DNA of 32,679 nucleotides from Cryptomeria japonica (GCF_030272615.1 NW_026729195.1:117501-150179); one strand, 5' to 3'; positions 21,401-30,995 are shown, counted from the stretch's first letter. Numbers and translations are program-made. Notes: generated by a model from the letters alone, not told the origin.

Positions 21401-24372
21401 ACTGGAGCGCCCCCTCTTTTTTTGTCAGAGCGTTTGGTGGGGTTTCTCGCATTGGCTCTTCCCAGGCCCGGTTGTTGGGTGCGCTCCCACCCTGGCGCGC
21501 GCGAAGTTGGAAGTTGGGTTAATTGCCCGGGCGCGCACCTTCGCCAGGGTGGGCACCTTGGTGCGCACACCTTGGCTGGGCTGCGCACCAGGGCGGGCTC
21601 AAGATGGCACCAGCATTCCCTTTTTCTCACTATCTTTCAAAACGGAAATTTTAAAATCTCGTTTTCTTTTGCCTTTTATGGAAATTAGTGAAGGCATCGC
21701 ATCAAAGGTGCGCACCTCGCTGCCCACCTTGGTGTGCTCCGAGGTGCCCACCACGGTGCGCTCCGAGGTGCCCACCACGGTGCGCAACGCCGGTGCGAAC
21801 CCGGGAGCGCCCCGATGTGTGCTCCAAGGTGCGGCGTGCACGAAGCCGGACCCCGGTTTGCCCCGGGTGCGCACCTCGCGTGCACCTTGGTGCGCACACC
21901 TTGGCTGGGTTGCGCGGCCTGGTGGGCACCATGGTGCGCACCAAGGAGCGCTCCGAAGTGTGCTCCAAGGTGCGGCGTGCACGAAGTCCTAGCCCGGTTT
22001 GCCCCGGGTGCGCACCTTCGCCGCGGTGGGCACCATGGCGTGCACGAAGTCGGAGCCCGGTTTGCCCCGGGTGCGCACCTCGCGTGCACCTTCGCCGGGG
22101 TGGGCACCTCGGCTGGGTTGCGCGCCCTGGTGCGCACCAAGGAGCGCTCCGAAGTGTGCTCCAAGGTGCGGCGTGCACGAAGTCGGAGCCCGGTTTGCCC
22201 CGGGTGCGCACCTTCGCCGCGGTGGGCACCCTGGTGCGCACCATGGCGTGCACGAAGTCGGAGCCCGGTTTGCCCCGGGTGCGCACCTCGCGTGCACCTT
22301 CGGCGGGGTTGCGCGCCCTGGTGCGCACCAAGGAGCGCTCCGAAGTGTGCTCCAAGGTGCGGCGTGCACGAAGTCGGAGCCCGGTTTGCCCCGGGTGCGC
22401 ACCTCGCGTGCACCTTCGGCGGGGTTGCGCGCCCTGGTGGGCACCATGGTGCGCACCAAGGAGCGCTCCGAAGTGTGCTCCAAGGTGCGGCGTGCACGAA
22501 GTCGGAGCCCGGTTTGCCCCGGGTGCGCACCTCGCGTGCACCTTCGCCGCGGTGGGCACCATGGCGTGCACGAAGTCGGAGCCCGGTTTGCCCCGGGTGC
22601 GCACCTCGCGTGCACCTTCGCCGGGGTGGGCACCTCGGCTGGGTTGCGCGCCCTGGTGCGCACCAAGGAGCGCTCCGAAGTGTGCTCCAAGGTGCGGCGT
22701 GCACGAAGTCGGAGCCCGGTTTGCCCCGGGTGCGCACCTCGCGTGCACCTTCGCCGCGGTGGGCACCATGGCGTGCACGAAGTCGGAGCCCGGTTTGCCT
22801 CGGGTGCGCACCCCGCGTGCACCTTCGCCGGGGTGGGCACCTCGGCTGGGTTGCGCGCCCTGGTGCGCACCAAGGAGCGCTCCGAAGTGTGCTCCAAGGT
22901 GCGGCGTGCACGAAGTCGGAGCCCGGTTTGCCCCGGGTGCGCACCTCGCGTGCACCTTCGCCGCGGTGGGCACCTTGGCTGGGTTGGGCACCATTGAGCG
23001 CTCCGAAGTGTGCTCCAAGGTGCGCACCATGGCCCTCCAAGGTGCGCAGCATGGCGTGCACGAAGTCGGAGCCCGGTTTGCCCCGGGTGCGCACCTCGCG
23101 TGCACCTTCGCCAGGGTGGGCACCTCGGTGCGCACACCTTCTCAATGTTTTCTTGCCTTTTCTGGAAATTGGTGAAGGCAGCGCATCAAAGGTGCGCACC
23201 TCGGTGTGCTCCGAGGTGCGAACCCGAGAGCGCTCCGAGGTGCCCACGAAGTCGAAAGTCGGGTTAATTGCATTGTTTTCCCCGGGTGCGCTCCGAGGTG
23301 CGCAACATCGGTGCGCACCAAGGAGGGCTCCGAAGTGTGCTCCAAGGTGCGCACGATTCGGAGCTCGGTTTGCCCGGGGTGCGCACACCTTGGCTGGGTT
23401 GCGCACCCTTTGTGCGCTCCAAGGTGCGCACGAAGTCGGAGCTCGGTTTGCCCCGGGTGCGCACCTTCGCCAGGGTGCGCACCTTGATGCGCACGCCTTG
23501 GCTGGGCTGCGCACCTTGGTGGGCGCCATGGTGCGCACCTTTCGTGCGCTCCAAGGTGCGCACGAAGTCGGAGCTCGGTTTGCCCCGGGTGCGCACCTTG
23601 GTGGGCGCCATGGTGCACTCCGAGGTGCCCAAGATTGGTGCGCAACAAGGAGCGCTCCGAAGTGCGCTCCAAGGTGCGCAGGTGCGCGCGAAGTCGAAAG
23701 TTGGGTTAATTGTCCGGTTTGCCTCGGGTGCGCACCTTGCGTGCACCTTCGCCAGGGTGGGCGCCTTGGTGCGCACACCTTGGCTGGGCTGCGCACCCGG
23801 GCGCGCACACCTTGGCACCCGCGTTTCCTTCATTTTAAATTTTTTTTTTTTACAATCTCTCAAGTGGGAAATTCTATAATCTCAACTTTTTTTGCCTTTT
23901 CAGGAAACTTTTGAATGGAGCGCATCATTGGTGCGCTCCGAAGTGTGCTCCAAGGTGCGCACCTCTGGTGTGCTCCAAAGCTCTCTCCAGCTGCGTGCAC
24001 CTGCCCCGGCCGCGCACCCGGCCCCGCCCAGCTTCGCTCACCTGTCCCGGGCGTCTGGTGCGGAACCTTAGAGTAAGAAACATCACCGTGCACCTTGGCC
24101 AACGTGCGCGACTCGACCGAGCGCGCACTGGCCGAGGTGCACACCGATTTCACCTGGGTGCGCGCGCAGCACCTCGGGCGCACCGGGGTGCGCGCACAAC
24201 GCCCGGGTTGCACCGTGGCCTGTGTGCTCGGGGCGCCTCGGGTGCGCGCTCGGTGTCGCCCCCCGCGCGCGCGGTAGTGCGGGCAGCGCACCCCGGCCCG
24301 GCCCGGCCCCGACGAGAACGCAAACGGGCAAAAGGTTTATTCAAATAGCATTGCGACGCCCGGCGAAAAACT

Positions 24373-24378
24373 AAAAAA
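24373..24378 (-). terminator. Pol III T6 terminator of 5S copy 5
   Basis: T6 on the minus strand abutting the 5S 3' end. Confidence 0.9.
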
Positions 24379-24496
24379 GGGTGCAACACCGGGACTTCCC
24401 GGGAGGTCACCCATCCCAGTACTACTCCGGCCCAAGCGCGCTTAACTGCGGAGTTCTGATGGGATCCGGTGCACTAACGCTGGTATGATCGCACCC
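24379..24496 (-). rRNA. 5S ribosomal RNA, copy 5
   Basis: Same sequence as copy 1. It sits in the truncated last unit, and is the 5S gene nearest to the Pol I promoters: about 2.7 kb from the first promoter-like element and 6.9 kb from the likely gene promoter. Confidence 0.98.
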
Positions 24497-25751
24497 GTTA
24501 TGAGCTTGTCGCAGTGTGTACTTAGCAAACCGCGACCCACGTGCGAATCCACCCCGGCCACCCACCCCCGTCGAGGTGCACACCCTCCCTCGCGAAGTGC
24601 GCCCCGTTCGCCAAGTGTGAGCCCTGCCCGGGTGCGCGCACCTTGCTAGGGCGTCGGGTGTGCACCCGGCCCGGCCTACGTGCGTGCACCTGGACGGGGC
24701 GTCGTGTGCGTGCAGTGTCCCGTCTGCAACGCGGTGCCCACACACCACCTCGGGCGCAACGACCTGCGCTCACATGTGGGCCGAGTGCACCTTGGTGCAT
24801 GTTCGGGGCGCCTCGGGTGCACGCTCGATCTTGCCCCGGTGCACCAAGGCGCTCGGTTTGCCCCGGGTGCGCACTTGGTGCAAGGTGGGCACCCAAAATA
24901 GGGATCAAGCACCAAAACACAAGTTTCGGGATGCAAAATGGGACCCAAGGACCACAAATGCGTTCCAAGACCCATGATGGGTCCACGAGAACAAAAATGT
25001 GTTCCGAGACTTAATAAACAAATATTGGGTTTTAGGAGAAGAAACATGCTCTGATGCCCAAAACGAGAATCGACCCCGAAAAGGCCACAGGCCAAAAGTG
25101 GGATGCGAGACAAAAAAAAATGGGACCCGAGGACCAAAATTGGGTTCCCAGGTCGAAGACAGGGCAACCGGACAAGAAACGACCTCTAAGGCTCGAAATG
25201 AGTCCCGACGACTAAAACTTGACAAGAAGCACCCATCAGGCACCCAACTCGACACCCATGGGATGCCGACCCACCCGGGCTTCCACCTAGCACACCTTGG
25301 CACCCACCCACCCTCGCACCCAACCTCGCACCCAACTTAGCACCTTTGAACCCACATTGGCACTCACCCTGACCCTGGCACCTTGGAACCCACATTGGCA
25401 CTCACCTTGACCCTGGCACCCACCTTTGCACTCACCTTGGGACCCACCCTGGCTCCCACCTCGGCACCCACCCAGACACCCACCTTGGTTCCTTGGCACC
25501 CACCTTGGATCCTTGGCACCCACCCCGACACCCACCTTGGCACGCAACTTGGCTACTTGCCACCCACCTTGGCTCCTTGACGCCCACCCCGACAACCACC
25601 CCGTGACCTACCCTGGCTAGGGTTGGTGCACACCCACCCTGGTGCCCACCTTGGCACCCACCCCATGACCCACCTTGGCACGCACCTTAGTACCCACCCC
25701 GTTACCCACCCTAGGACCCACCCCGTGACCCACCTTGGCCAGGGTGGGTGC

Positions 25752-26985
25752 ACCCACCCTGGTGCCCACCTTGGCACCCACCCATCCTAGCACCCAGCCT
25801 GTGACCGGGCTTGGAACCCAACCTTGCACCCGTCTTGGCCAGTGTGGGTGCGCACCCATCCTGGCACCCACGTTGTGACACACCCTTTAACCCACGCACC
25901 CTAGCAGCCACGTTGGCACCCACCTTGGAACACAACCTAGCAACTTGGCACCCACCCCGTGACCCACCTTGGCATCCACCATAGCAGTCGCCCACTTGGC
26001 ACCCACCTTGGAACCCAAGTTGGCACCCACCTCGGCACCCACCTTGACACTTGTGGACCCACCTTGCCACTCACCCTAGCATCGACCCATCCTAGCACCC
26101 ACCCTGGCACCTTTGCACCCTAGCACTCACCCATCCTAGCACCTAACCTGTGACCCACCTTGACACTCACCCTCGCACCCACCTTGGAACCCAACCTAGC
26201 ACCCACCCACCCTGACACCAACCCTAGCACCTACCCACCCTTGCACCCACCCTGTGACCCATCTTGGCACCCACCCATCCTACCACTCAACCTATCACCC
26301 ACCTTCTCACCCACCTTGGCATCCACCTTAGCACCCACCCACACTGGCACCTTGGCACCCACCTCGGGCAAGGTGGGTGCACACCCACCCTGACACCCAA
26401 TTTAGAACCAACCGAGCATGTTACCCACCTTGGCACCCACATTGCAGCCCACCCTAGTACCCACCCTATGACCCACATTGGCATCCACACCCTAGCACCC
26501 AGGCACCTCGACACCCGCCTTGACACGCACCCTAGCACTAAACCTGTGACCCACCTTGGAACTCACCCTAGAACCCACCCACCCTGTGAACCACCTTGGC
26601 ATCCACCTTAGCACCCACCCACCTTGGCACCCACTCTAGCACTCACCCATCCTAACACCCAACTTGTTACCCACCTTGGCACCCGCCCTCGCGTCCACCT
26701 TGAAACCCACCCTAGCACCCACCCACGCAGGAGCCCACCTTGGCACCCAACCTAACACCCACGCATCCTGGCACCCAACTTGTGACCCACCTTGGAACCC
26801 ACCCTAGTACCCACCTTTGAACCCACTATATCACCAACCCACCTTGGCACCCACCCTATGACCCTCTTTGGAATCCACCCTAGCACGCACCCACCCTGGC
26901 ACCCACCATGGAGCGCACCCTAGCACCCACCCACCTCGGCACGCACCTCAACACCCACCTTGGTGTGCGCACTGCGCCAACCTCT
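25752..26985. repeat. Degenerate C-rich array, promoter side
   Basis: About 1.2 kb built from ~10-12 bp monomers such as CACCCACCTTGG, CACCCACCCTAG and CACCCAACCTGTGACC. It continues the C-rich array of truncated unit 5. Its start repeats unit 5 sequence at an offset of 120 bp: CACCCACCCTGGTGCCCACC occurs at 25631 and at 25751. Monomers are far more diverged from one another than the 6 kb units are. No gene. Confidence 0.88.
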
Positions 26986-27164
26986 CAAAGACCCTATGTG
27001 GTGCGCTCCAAAGTGTACACCTTTGGTGCGCTCCAAGGTGCGCACCTTTGGTGCACACCGAGGTGCACACCAAAGTGTGCACCGAGGTGAGCACCAAAGT
27101 GCACTCCAAGGTGCACACCAAGGCGTGCACCTTTGGTGCGGTCAATGCAAACGAATTCGGAAGT
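26986..27164. repeat. Short palindromic-word segment
   Basis: A cluster of GGTGCGCTCCAAAGTG, GGTGCGCACCTTTGGTGC and GGTGCACACC words, resembling the GC-rich modules of the 6 kb unit but with TTT or AAA linkers. It bridges the C-rich array and the first promoter repeat. No gene. Confidence 0.6.
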
Positions 27165-27224
27165 TGGGGTCGATGTCCTAATCGCTGCTGCAGACTACAC
27201 GTATGAGAATCGGACAAATAGCTT

Positions 27225-27234
27225 TATATAGGGG
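27225..27234 (+). promoter_or_regulatory. Pol I promoter-like element 1 (spacer)
   Basis: TATATAGGGG matches the plant RNA polymerase I initiation core (TATATA followed by a G run). It is preceded by GAATCGGACAAATAGC. This copy has one extra T (GCTTTATATA), shifting the upstream motif by one base. Confidence 0.75.
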
Positions 27235-27381
27235 AGGTGTTGCGTTTGATGGGTCGACTCCCCTGGTTGTGTGCACTGCACCAACTTCAAAGACCCTGTC
27301 TTGTTTAAGAAGTCAAAAGTTGGGGTGGATGTCCTAATCATTGCTGCAGTCTACGCATGTATGAGAATCAGACAAATAGCT

Positions 27382-27391
27382 TATATAGGGG
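27382..27391 (+). promoter_or_regulatory. Pol I promoter-like element 2 (spacer)
   Basis: TATATAGGGG preceded by CAGACAAATAGCT (CAGAC where most copies have CGGAC). Confidence 0.75.
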
Positions 27392-27601
27392 AGGTGTTGC
27401 ATTCGGTGGGTTGACTCCCCTGGTTGTGCGCACTGCGCCAACCTCAAAGACCCCGCATAGCAGAAGAAGTCGGAAGTCGGATTTTGGTGAGCACCAAGGC
27501 GTGCACCTTTGGTGCGGTCAACGCAGACGAATTCAGAAGTTGGGGTGGATGTCCTAATCGTTGTTGCAGGCTACACATGTATGAGAATCAGACAAATAGC
27601 T

Positions 27602-27611
27602 TATATAGGGG
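27602..27611 (+). promoter_or_regulatory. Pol I promoter-like element 3 (spacer)
   Basis: TATATAGGGG with the CAGACAAATAGCT upstream variant. It lies 220 bp from element 2 because of an insertion in the intervening repeat. Confidence 0.75.
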
Positions 27612-27758
27612 AGGTGTTGGGTTTGATGGGTCAACTCCCTTGGTTGTGCGCATTACGCCAACCTCAAAGACCTTGTTTTCGTTAAGAAGTCAAAAGTTGG
27701 GGTCAATGTCCTAATGGCTCCTGTAGGCTACACATGTATGAGAATCGGACAAATAGCT

Positions 27759-27768
27759 TATATAGGGG
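27759..27768 (+). promoter_or_regulatory. Pol I promoter-like element 4 (spacer)
   Basis: TATATAGGGG with the standard CGGACAAATAGCT upstream block. Confidence 0.75.
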
Positions 27769-27915
27769 AGGTGTTGGGTTTGATGGGTCGACTCCCCTGG
27801 TTGTGCGCATTACGTCAACCTCAAAGACCTTGTTTTCGTTAAGAAGTCAAAAGTTGGGGTCGATGTCCTAATTGCTCCTGTAGACTACACATGTATGAGA
27901 ATCAGACAAATAGCT

Positions 27916-27925
27916 TATATAGGGG
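27916..27925 (+). promoter_or_regulatory. Pol I promoter-like element 5 (spacer)
   Basis: TATATAGGGG with the CAGACAAATAGCT upstream block. Confidence 0.75.
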
Positions 27926-28072
27926 AGGTGTTGGGTTTGATGGGTTGACTCCCCTAGTTGTTCGCATTACACCAACCTCAAAGACCTTGTTTTCGTTTAG
28001 AAGCCGAAAGTTGGGGTCGATGTCCTAATTGCTCCTGCAGGCTACGCATGTATGAGAATCAGACAAATAGCT

Positions 28073-28082
28073 TATATAGGGG
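28073..28082 (+). promoter_or_regulatory. Pol I promoter-like element 6 (spacer)
   Basis: TATATAGGGG with the CAGACAAATAGCT upstream block; last member of family 1, followed by the 38/52 bp array. Confidence 0.75.
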
Positions 28083-28199
28083 AGGTGTTGGGTTTGATGG
28101 GTCGACTCCCCTGGTTGTGCGCATTGCGCCAACCTCAAAGACCCTGCATTGCGGATGAAGTCGAAAGTCAGAGTTTGGTGTGCTACAAGGTGTGGTCGA

Positions 28200-28850
28200 A
28201 GGTGCTCACCTAGGTGTGCACCTTTGGAGCGCAGGAAAAGTGCCCTCCAAAAGTGCGCACCTTTGGAGTGCACAAAAGTGCCCTCCAAAAGTGCGCACCT
28301 TTGGAGCGCACAAAAGTGCCCTCCAAAAAGTGCCCTCCAAAAGTGCGCACCTTTGGAGCGCACAAAAGTGCCCTCCAAAAAGTGCCCTCCAAAAGTGCGC
28401 ACCTTTGGAGTGCAGAAAAGTGCCCTCCAAAAAGTGCCCTCCAAAAGTGTGCACCTTTGGAGTGCACAAAAGTGCCCTCCAAAAGTGCGCACCTTTGGAG
28501 CGCAGAAAAGTGCCCTCCAAAAAGTGCCCTCCAAAAGTGCGCACCTTTGGAGCGCAGAAAAGTGCCCTCCAAAAAGTGCCCTCCAAAAGTGCGCACCTTT
28601 GGAGCGCAGAAAAGTGCCCTCCAAAAAGTGCCCTCCAAAAGTGCGCACCTTTGGAGCGCAGAAAAGTGCCCTCCAAAAAGTGCCCTCCAAAAGTGCGCAC
28701 CTTTGGAGCGCACAAAAGTGCCCTCCAAAAAGTGCCCTCCAAAAGTGCGCACCTTTGGAGCGCACAAAAGTGCCCTCCAAAAGTGCGCACCTTTGGAGCG
28801 CACAAAAGTGCCCTCCAAAAGTGCGCACTTTTGGTGCGCACCAAGGCGCT
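28200..28850. repeat. 38/52 bp tandem array
   Basis: CTTTGG starts at 28222, 28261, 28299, 28351, 28403, 28455, 28493, 28545, 28597, 28649, 28701, 28753 and 28791, giving steps of 38-39 or 52 bp. The short unit is GTGCGCACCTTTGGAGCGCA followed by CAAAAGTGCCCTCCAAAA. The long unit duplicates the 14 bp AAGTGCCCTCCAAA part. Variation is limited to a few sites (GAGCGCA/GAGTGCA, CACAAAA/CAGAAAA). It separates promoter families 1 and 2. No gene; the open frames are repeat artefacts. Confidence 0.93.
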
Positions 28851-28941
28851 GGTTCGGTCGTTGCAGGCGAGTTCGGAAGTTGGGGTCGATGTCCTGAGCG
28901 GAGGTGCAAACTACACAGGTGTCGGAATCGGACAAATAGCT

Positions 28942-28951
28942 TATATAGGGG
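28942..28951 (+). promoter_or_regulatory. Pol I promoter-like element 7 (spacer)
   Basis: TATATAGGGG preceded by CGGACAAATAGCT, first of family 2. Confidence 0.75.
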
Positions 28952-29250
28952 AGGTGTATGCTTCGATGGGTCGACTCCCCAGGTTGAGCGCACCGCGCCA
29001 ACCTCAAAGACCCTACGGTATGGATGAAGTCGGAAGTTGGGTCCGATGACCGATTCGATTAGTAGGTATGCTCATGAGGTCGAATTTGGGTCCGATGACC
29101 TGCCATGTGCAGGAAGGCGAATGTTGGCACTGTGCGTTGCAAGGTGCACACCAAGGTGCTGGTGCGGTCTTTTTAGTCGAGTCGGAAGTTGGGGTCGATG
29201 TCCTGATCGGAGGTGCAAGCTACACAGGTGTGGGAATCGGACAAATAGCT

Positions 29251-29260
29251 TATATAGGGG
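29251..29260 (+). promoter_or_regulatory. Pol I promoter-like element 8 (spacer)
   Basis: TATATAGGGG preceded by CGGACAAATAGCT, 309 bp after element 7. Confidence 0.75.
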
Positions 29261-29561
29261 AGGTGTATGCTTCGTTGGGTCGACTCCCCGGGTTGAGCGC
29301 ACCGCGCCAACCTCAAAGACCCTACGGTATGGATGAAGTCGGAAGTTGGGTCCGATGACCGATTCGATATGTAGGCATACTCGCGAGGTCGGAATTTGGG
29401 TCCGATGACCTGCCATGTGCAGGAAGGCGAATGTTGGCACTGTGCGTTGCAAGGTGCGCACCAAGGCGCTGGTTCGGTCGTTGCAGGCGAGTTCGGAAGT
29501 TGGGGTCGATGTCCTGATCGGAGGTGCAAACTACACAGGTGTGGGAATCGGACAAATAGCT

Positions 29562-29571
29562 TATATAGGGG
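29562..29571 (+). promoter_or_regulatory. Pol I promoter-like element 9 (spacer)
   Basis: TATATAGGGG preceded by CGGACAAATAGCT, 311 bp after element 8. Confidence 0.75.
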
Positions 29572-29873
29572 AGGTGTATGCTTCGTTGGGTCGACTCCCC
29601 GGGTTGAGCGCACCGCGCCAACCTCAAAGACCCTACGGTATGGATGAAGTCGGAAGTTGTGTCCGATGACCGATTCGATATGTAGGCATACTCGCGAGGT
29701 CGGAATTTGGGTCCGATGACCTGCCATGTGCAGGAAGGCGAATGTTTGGGACTGTGCGTCGCAAGGTGCGCACCAAGGCGCTGGTGCCGTCGTTGCAGTC
29801 GAGTTCGGAAGTTGGGGTCGATGTCCTGGTCAGAGGTGCAAACTACACAGGTGTGGGAATCGGACAAATAGCT

Positions 29874-29883
29874 TATATAGGGG
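29874..29883 (+). promoter_or_regulatory. Pol I promoter-like element 10 (spacer)
   Basis: TATATAGGGG preceded by CGGACAAATAGCT, 312 bp after element 9; last of family 2. Confidence 0.75.
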
Positions 29884-30009
29884 AGGTGTATGCTTCGATG
29901 GGTCGACTCCCCGGGTTGAGCGCACCGCGCCAACCTCAAAGACCCTACAGTATGGATGAAGTCGGAAGTTGGGTCCGATGACCGATTCGATACGTAGGCA
30001 TATTGGCGA

Positions 30010-30300
30010 GGTCTGAATTTGTGTCCGATGACCTGCCATGCGCAGGAAGGCGGAATTTGGGTCCGATGACCGAGTTGATGGCGTGCCATGCGCAGAAAGG
30101 CGGAATTTGGGTCCGATGACCGAGTTGATGTTGATGGCCCGCCATGCACAGGAAGGCGGAATTTGGGGTCCGATGACCGATTTGAAGGCGTGCCATGCGC
30201 AGAAAGGCGGAGTTTGGGTCCGATGACCGAGTTGATATTGATGGCCCGCCATGCGCAGGAAGGCGGAAATTTGGGTCCGATGACCTGACATACGCATGGA
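30010..30300. repeat. 50/56 bp GGTCCGATGACC array
   Basis: GAATTTGGGTCCGATGACC and variants recur at 30015, 30053, 30103, 30159, 30210 and 30266, with steps of 38, 50, 56, 51 and 56. Units alternate between CGAGTTGATGGCGTGCCATG and a longer form with an extra TTGATG. The motif is the same GGTCCGATGACC found between family 2 promoters, so this array is an expansion of that part. Confidence 0.88.
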
Positions 30301-30420
30301 GTCCGACTCGGGGGCCGATGTTCGATTCGATGACTTGCATTGTGGGTAAAGTCGGAAGTTGTGGTCTTTGACCCGATTCGATGACCAGACTTCGGCTGCT
30401 TGAGAATCGGACAAATAACT

Positions 30421-30430
30421 TATATAGGGG
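30421..30430 (+). promoter_or_regulatory. Pol I promoter-like element 11 (proximal spacer)
   Basis: TATATAGGGG preceded by CGGACAAATAACT (AAC where families 1 and 2 have AGC) and followed by an inverted repeat starting 27 bp after the G run. Confidence 0.78.
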
Positions 30431-30456
30431 AGGTAGTGTTCTCGAGCATCCTCCCC

Positions 30457-30554
30457 CCGTGCCCGTTTATGTCGATTGATGCTGGTGCTCGACTGGTTGG
30501 AGCGCTCGGATGCAAAAATCTTGCACCAGGATTTATCGATTGTGATGGACACGG
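30457..30554 (+). other. Leader hairpin downstream of element 11
   Basis: Arms 30457-30488 and 30523-30554, 32 nt each: about 22 Watson-Crick and 4 G-U pairs. The innermost CTGGTGC/GCACCAG and the central TCGAT/ATCGA blocks are perfect. The T30476-A30535 and T30486-A30525 pairs correspond to C-G pairs in the third module. Confidence 0.65.
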
Positions 30555-30861
30555 CAAGTCTCCTGATTGCTATGCAGGAGCTCATCGTGAATCTCTATGC
30601 GGCCTTGGTATGGACTCGACCTGCGGAATGGTTCGGCAATGGTAGTCGCTCCAACACGTCCTTGCAATGGCCACAGAGGTGATTCGACTAGAGCTCCAGT
30701 CTAGCTTTTGGGTTGCTTGGCGGACTGGTATAGCCGCGATCGAGTTCCGGCCATGAACGTTTTAGATAGCTCTTGGGCTTTCTGGGACGGAAGTCGGAAG
30801 TTTGGGCTGTTGTCCGATTTGATGACCATTCTTCGGATGTGTGAGAATCGGACAAATAACT

Positions 30862-30871
30862 TATATAGGGG
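30862..30871 (+). promoter_or_regulatory. Pol I promoter-like element 12 (proximal spacer)
   Basis: TATATAGGGG preceded by CGGACAAATAACT. The downstream flank is ACTGTGTTG rather than the usual AGGTG. Confidence 0.75.
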
Positions 30872-30896
30872 ACTGTGTTGTCTCACGCAGCCCCCT

Positions 30897-30995
30897 CCGT
30901 GCCCCTCTATCTCGACCGATGTTGGTGCTTGAAAGGGTTGGGATCGCTCGGATTTATAAACGTGCACCACCATTTGTCGAGTGTGAGGGACGCGG
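30897..30995 (+). other. Leader hairpin downstream of element 12
   Basis: Arms 30897-30928 and 30964-30995: about 24 Watson-Crick and 2 G-U pairs of 32. Perfect blocks are CTCGAC/GTCGAG and TGGTGC/GCACCA. It occupies the same place relative to the promoter as in modules 1 and 3. Confidence 0.65.

Larger units (their letters stand above)
18107..24141. repeat. 6 kb 5S-bearing higher-order repeat, unit 4
   Basis: Fourth copy. Offset from unit 1 is +18106 and, after the first AT box, +18105. It shares the T16 run with unit 3, suggesting that units 3 and 4 are closest relatives. Private substitutions seen are C at 21095, C at 21666 (interrupting a T run), T at 22800 and A at 23645. Confidence 0.95.
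24142..25751. repeat. 6 kb 5S-bearing higher-order repeat, unit 5 (truncated)
   Basis: The first 1,610 bp of the repeat, including a complete 5S gene, the A-rich segment and most of the C-rich array. Homology with units 1-4 stops at 25751, after AGGGTGGGTGC. The other units continue with CTTGGTGCGC, whereas here the C-rich array runs on. This is the right-hand edge of the 6 kb array. Confidence 0.93.
27165..28195 (+). repeat. Promoter repeat family 1 (~157 bp, six copies)
   Basis: Tandem repeats of about 157 bp, each with one TATATAGGGG. Spacings between promoter motifs are 157, 220, 157, 157 and 157. The 220 bp copy holds an insertion (about 27480-27545) that contains GGTGAGCACCAAGGCGTGCA. 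Each repeat has GATGGGT(C/T)GACTCCC, CCAACYTCAAAGACC and AAGTTGGGGT(C/G)(A/G)ATGTCCTAAT. The strand given is that of the promoter motif. Confidence 0.9.
28851..29995 (+). repeat. Promoter repeat family 2 (~310 bp, four copies)
   Basis: Promoter motifs spaced 309, 311 and 312 bp. Each repeat has GTTCGGAAGTTGGGGTCGAT, CTACACAGGTGTGGGAATCG, the promoter, CGACTCCCCGGGTTGAGCGC, CCTCAAAGACCCTACGGTAT and GAAGTCGGAAGTTGGGTCCG. GCACCAAGGCGCTGG follows. It shares the upstream block and the CAACCTCAAAGACC block with family 1, so the two families are related. Confidence 0.9.

Noticed and set aside
28200-28850. CRISPR-like array
   Set aside because: There are no unique spacers: every part of the unit is repeated, and the context is plant rDNA.
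28025-29049. Open frames of 265-322 codons over the 38/52 bp array
   Set aside because: Periodic peptides produced by the tandem array in both strands; no independent sign of coding.
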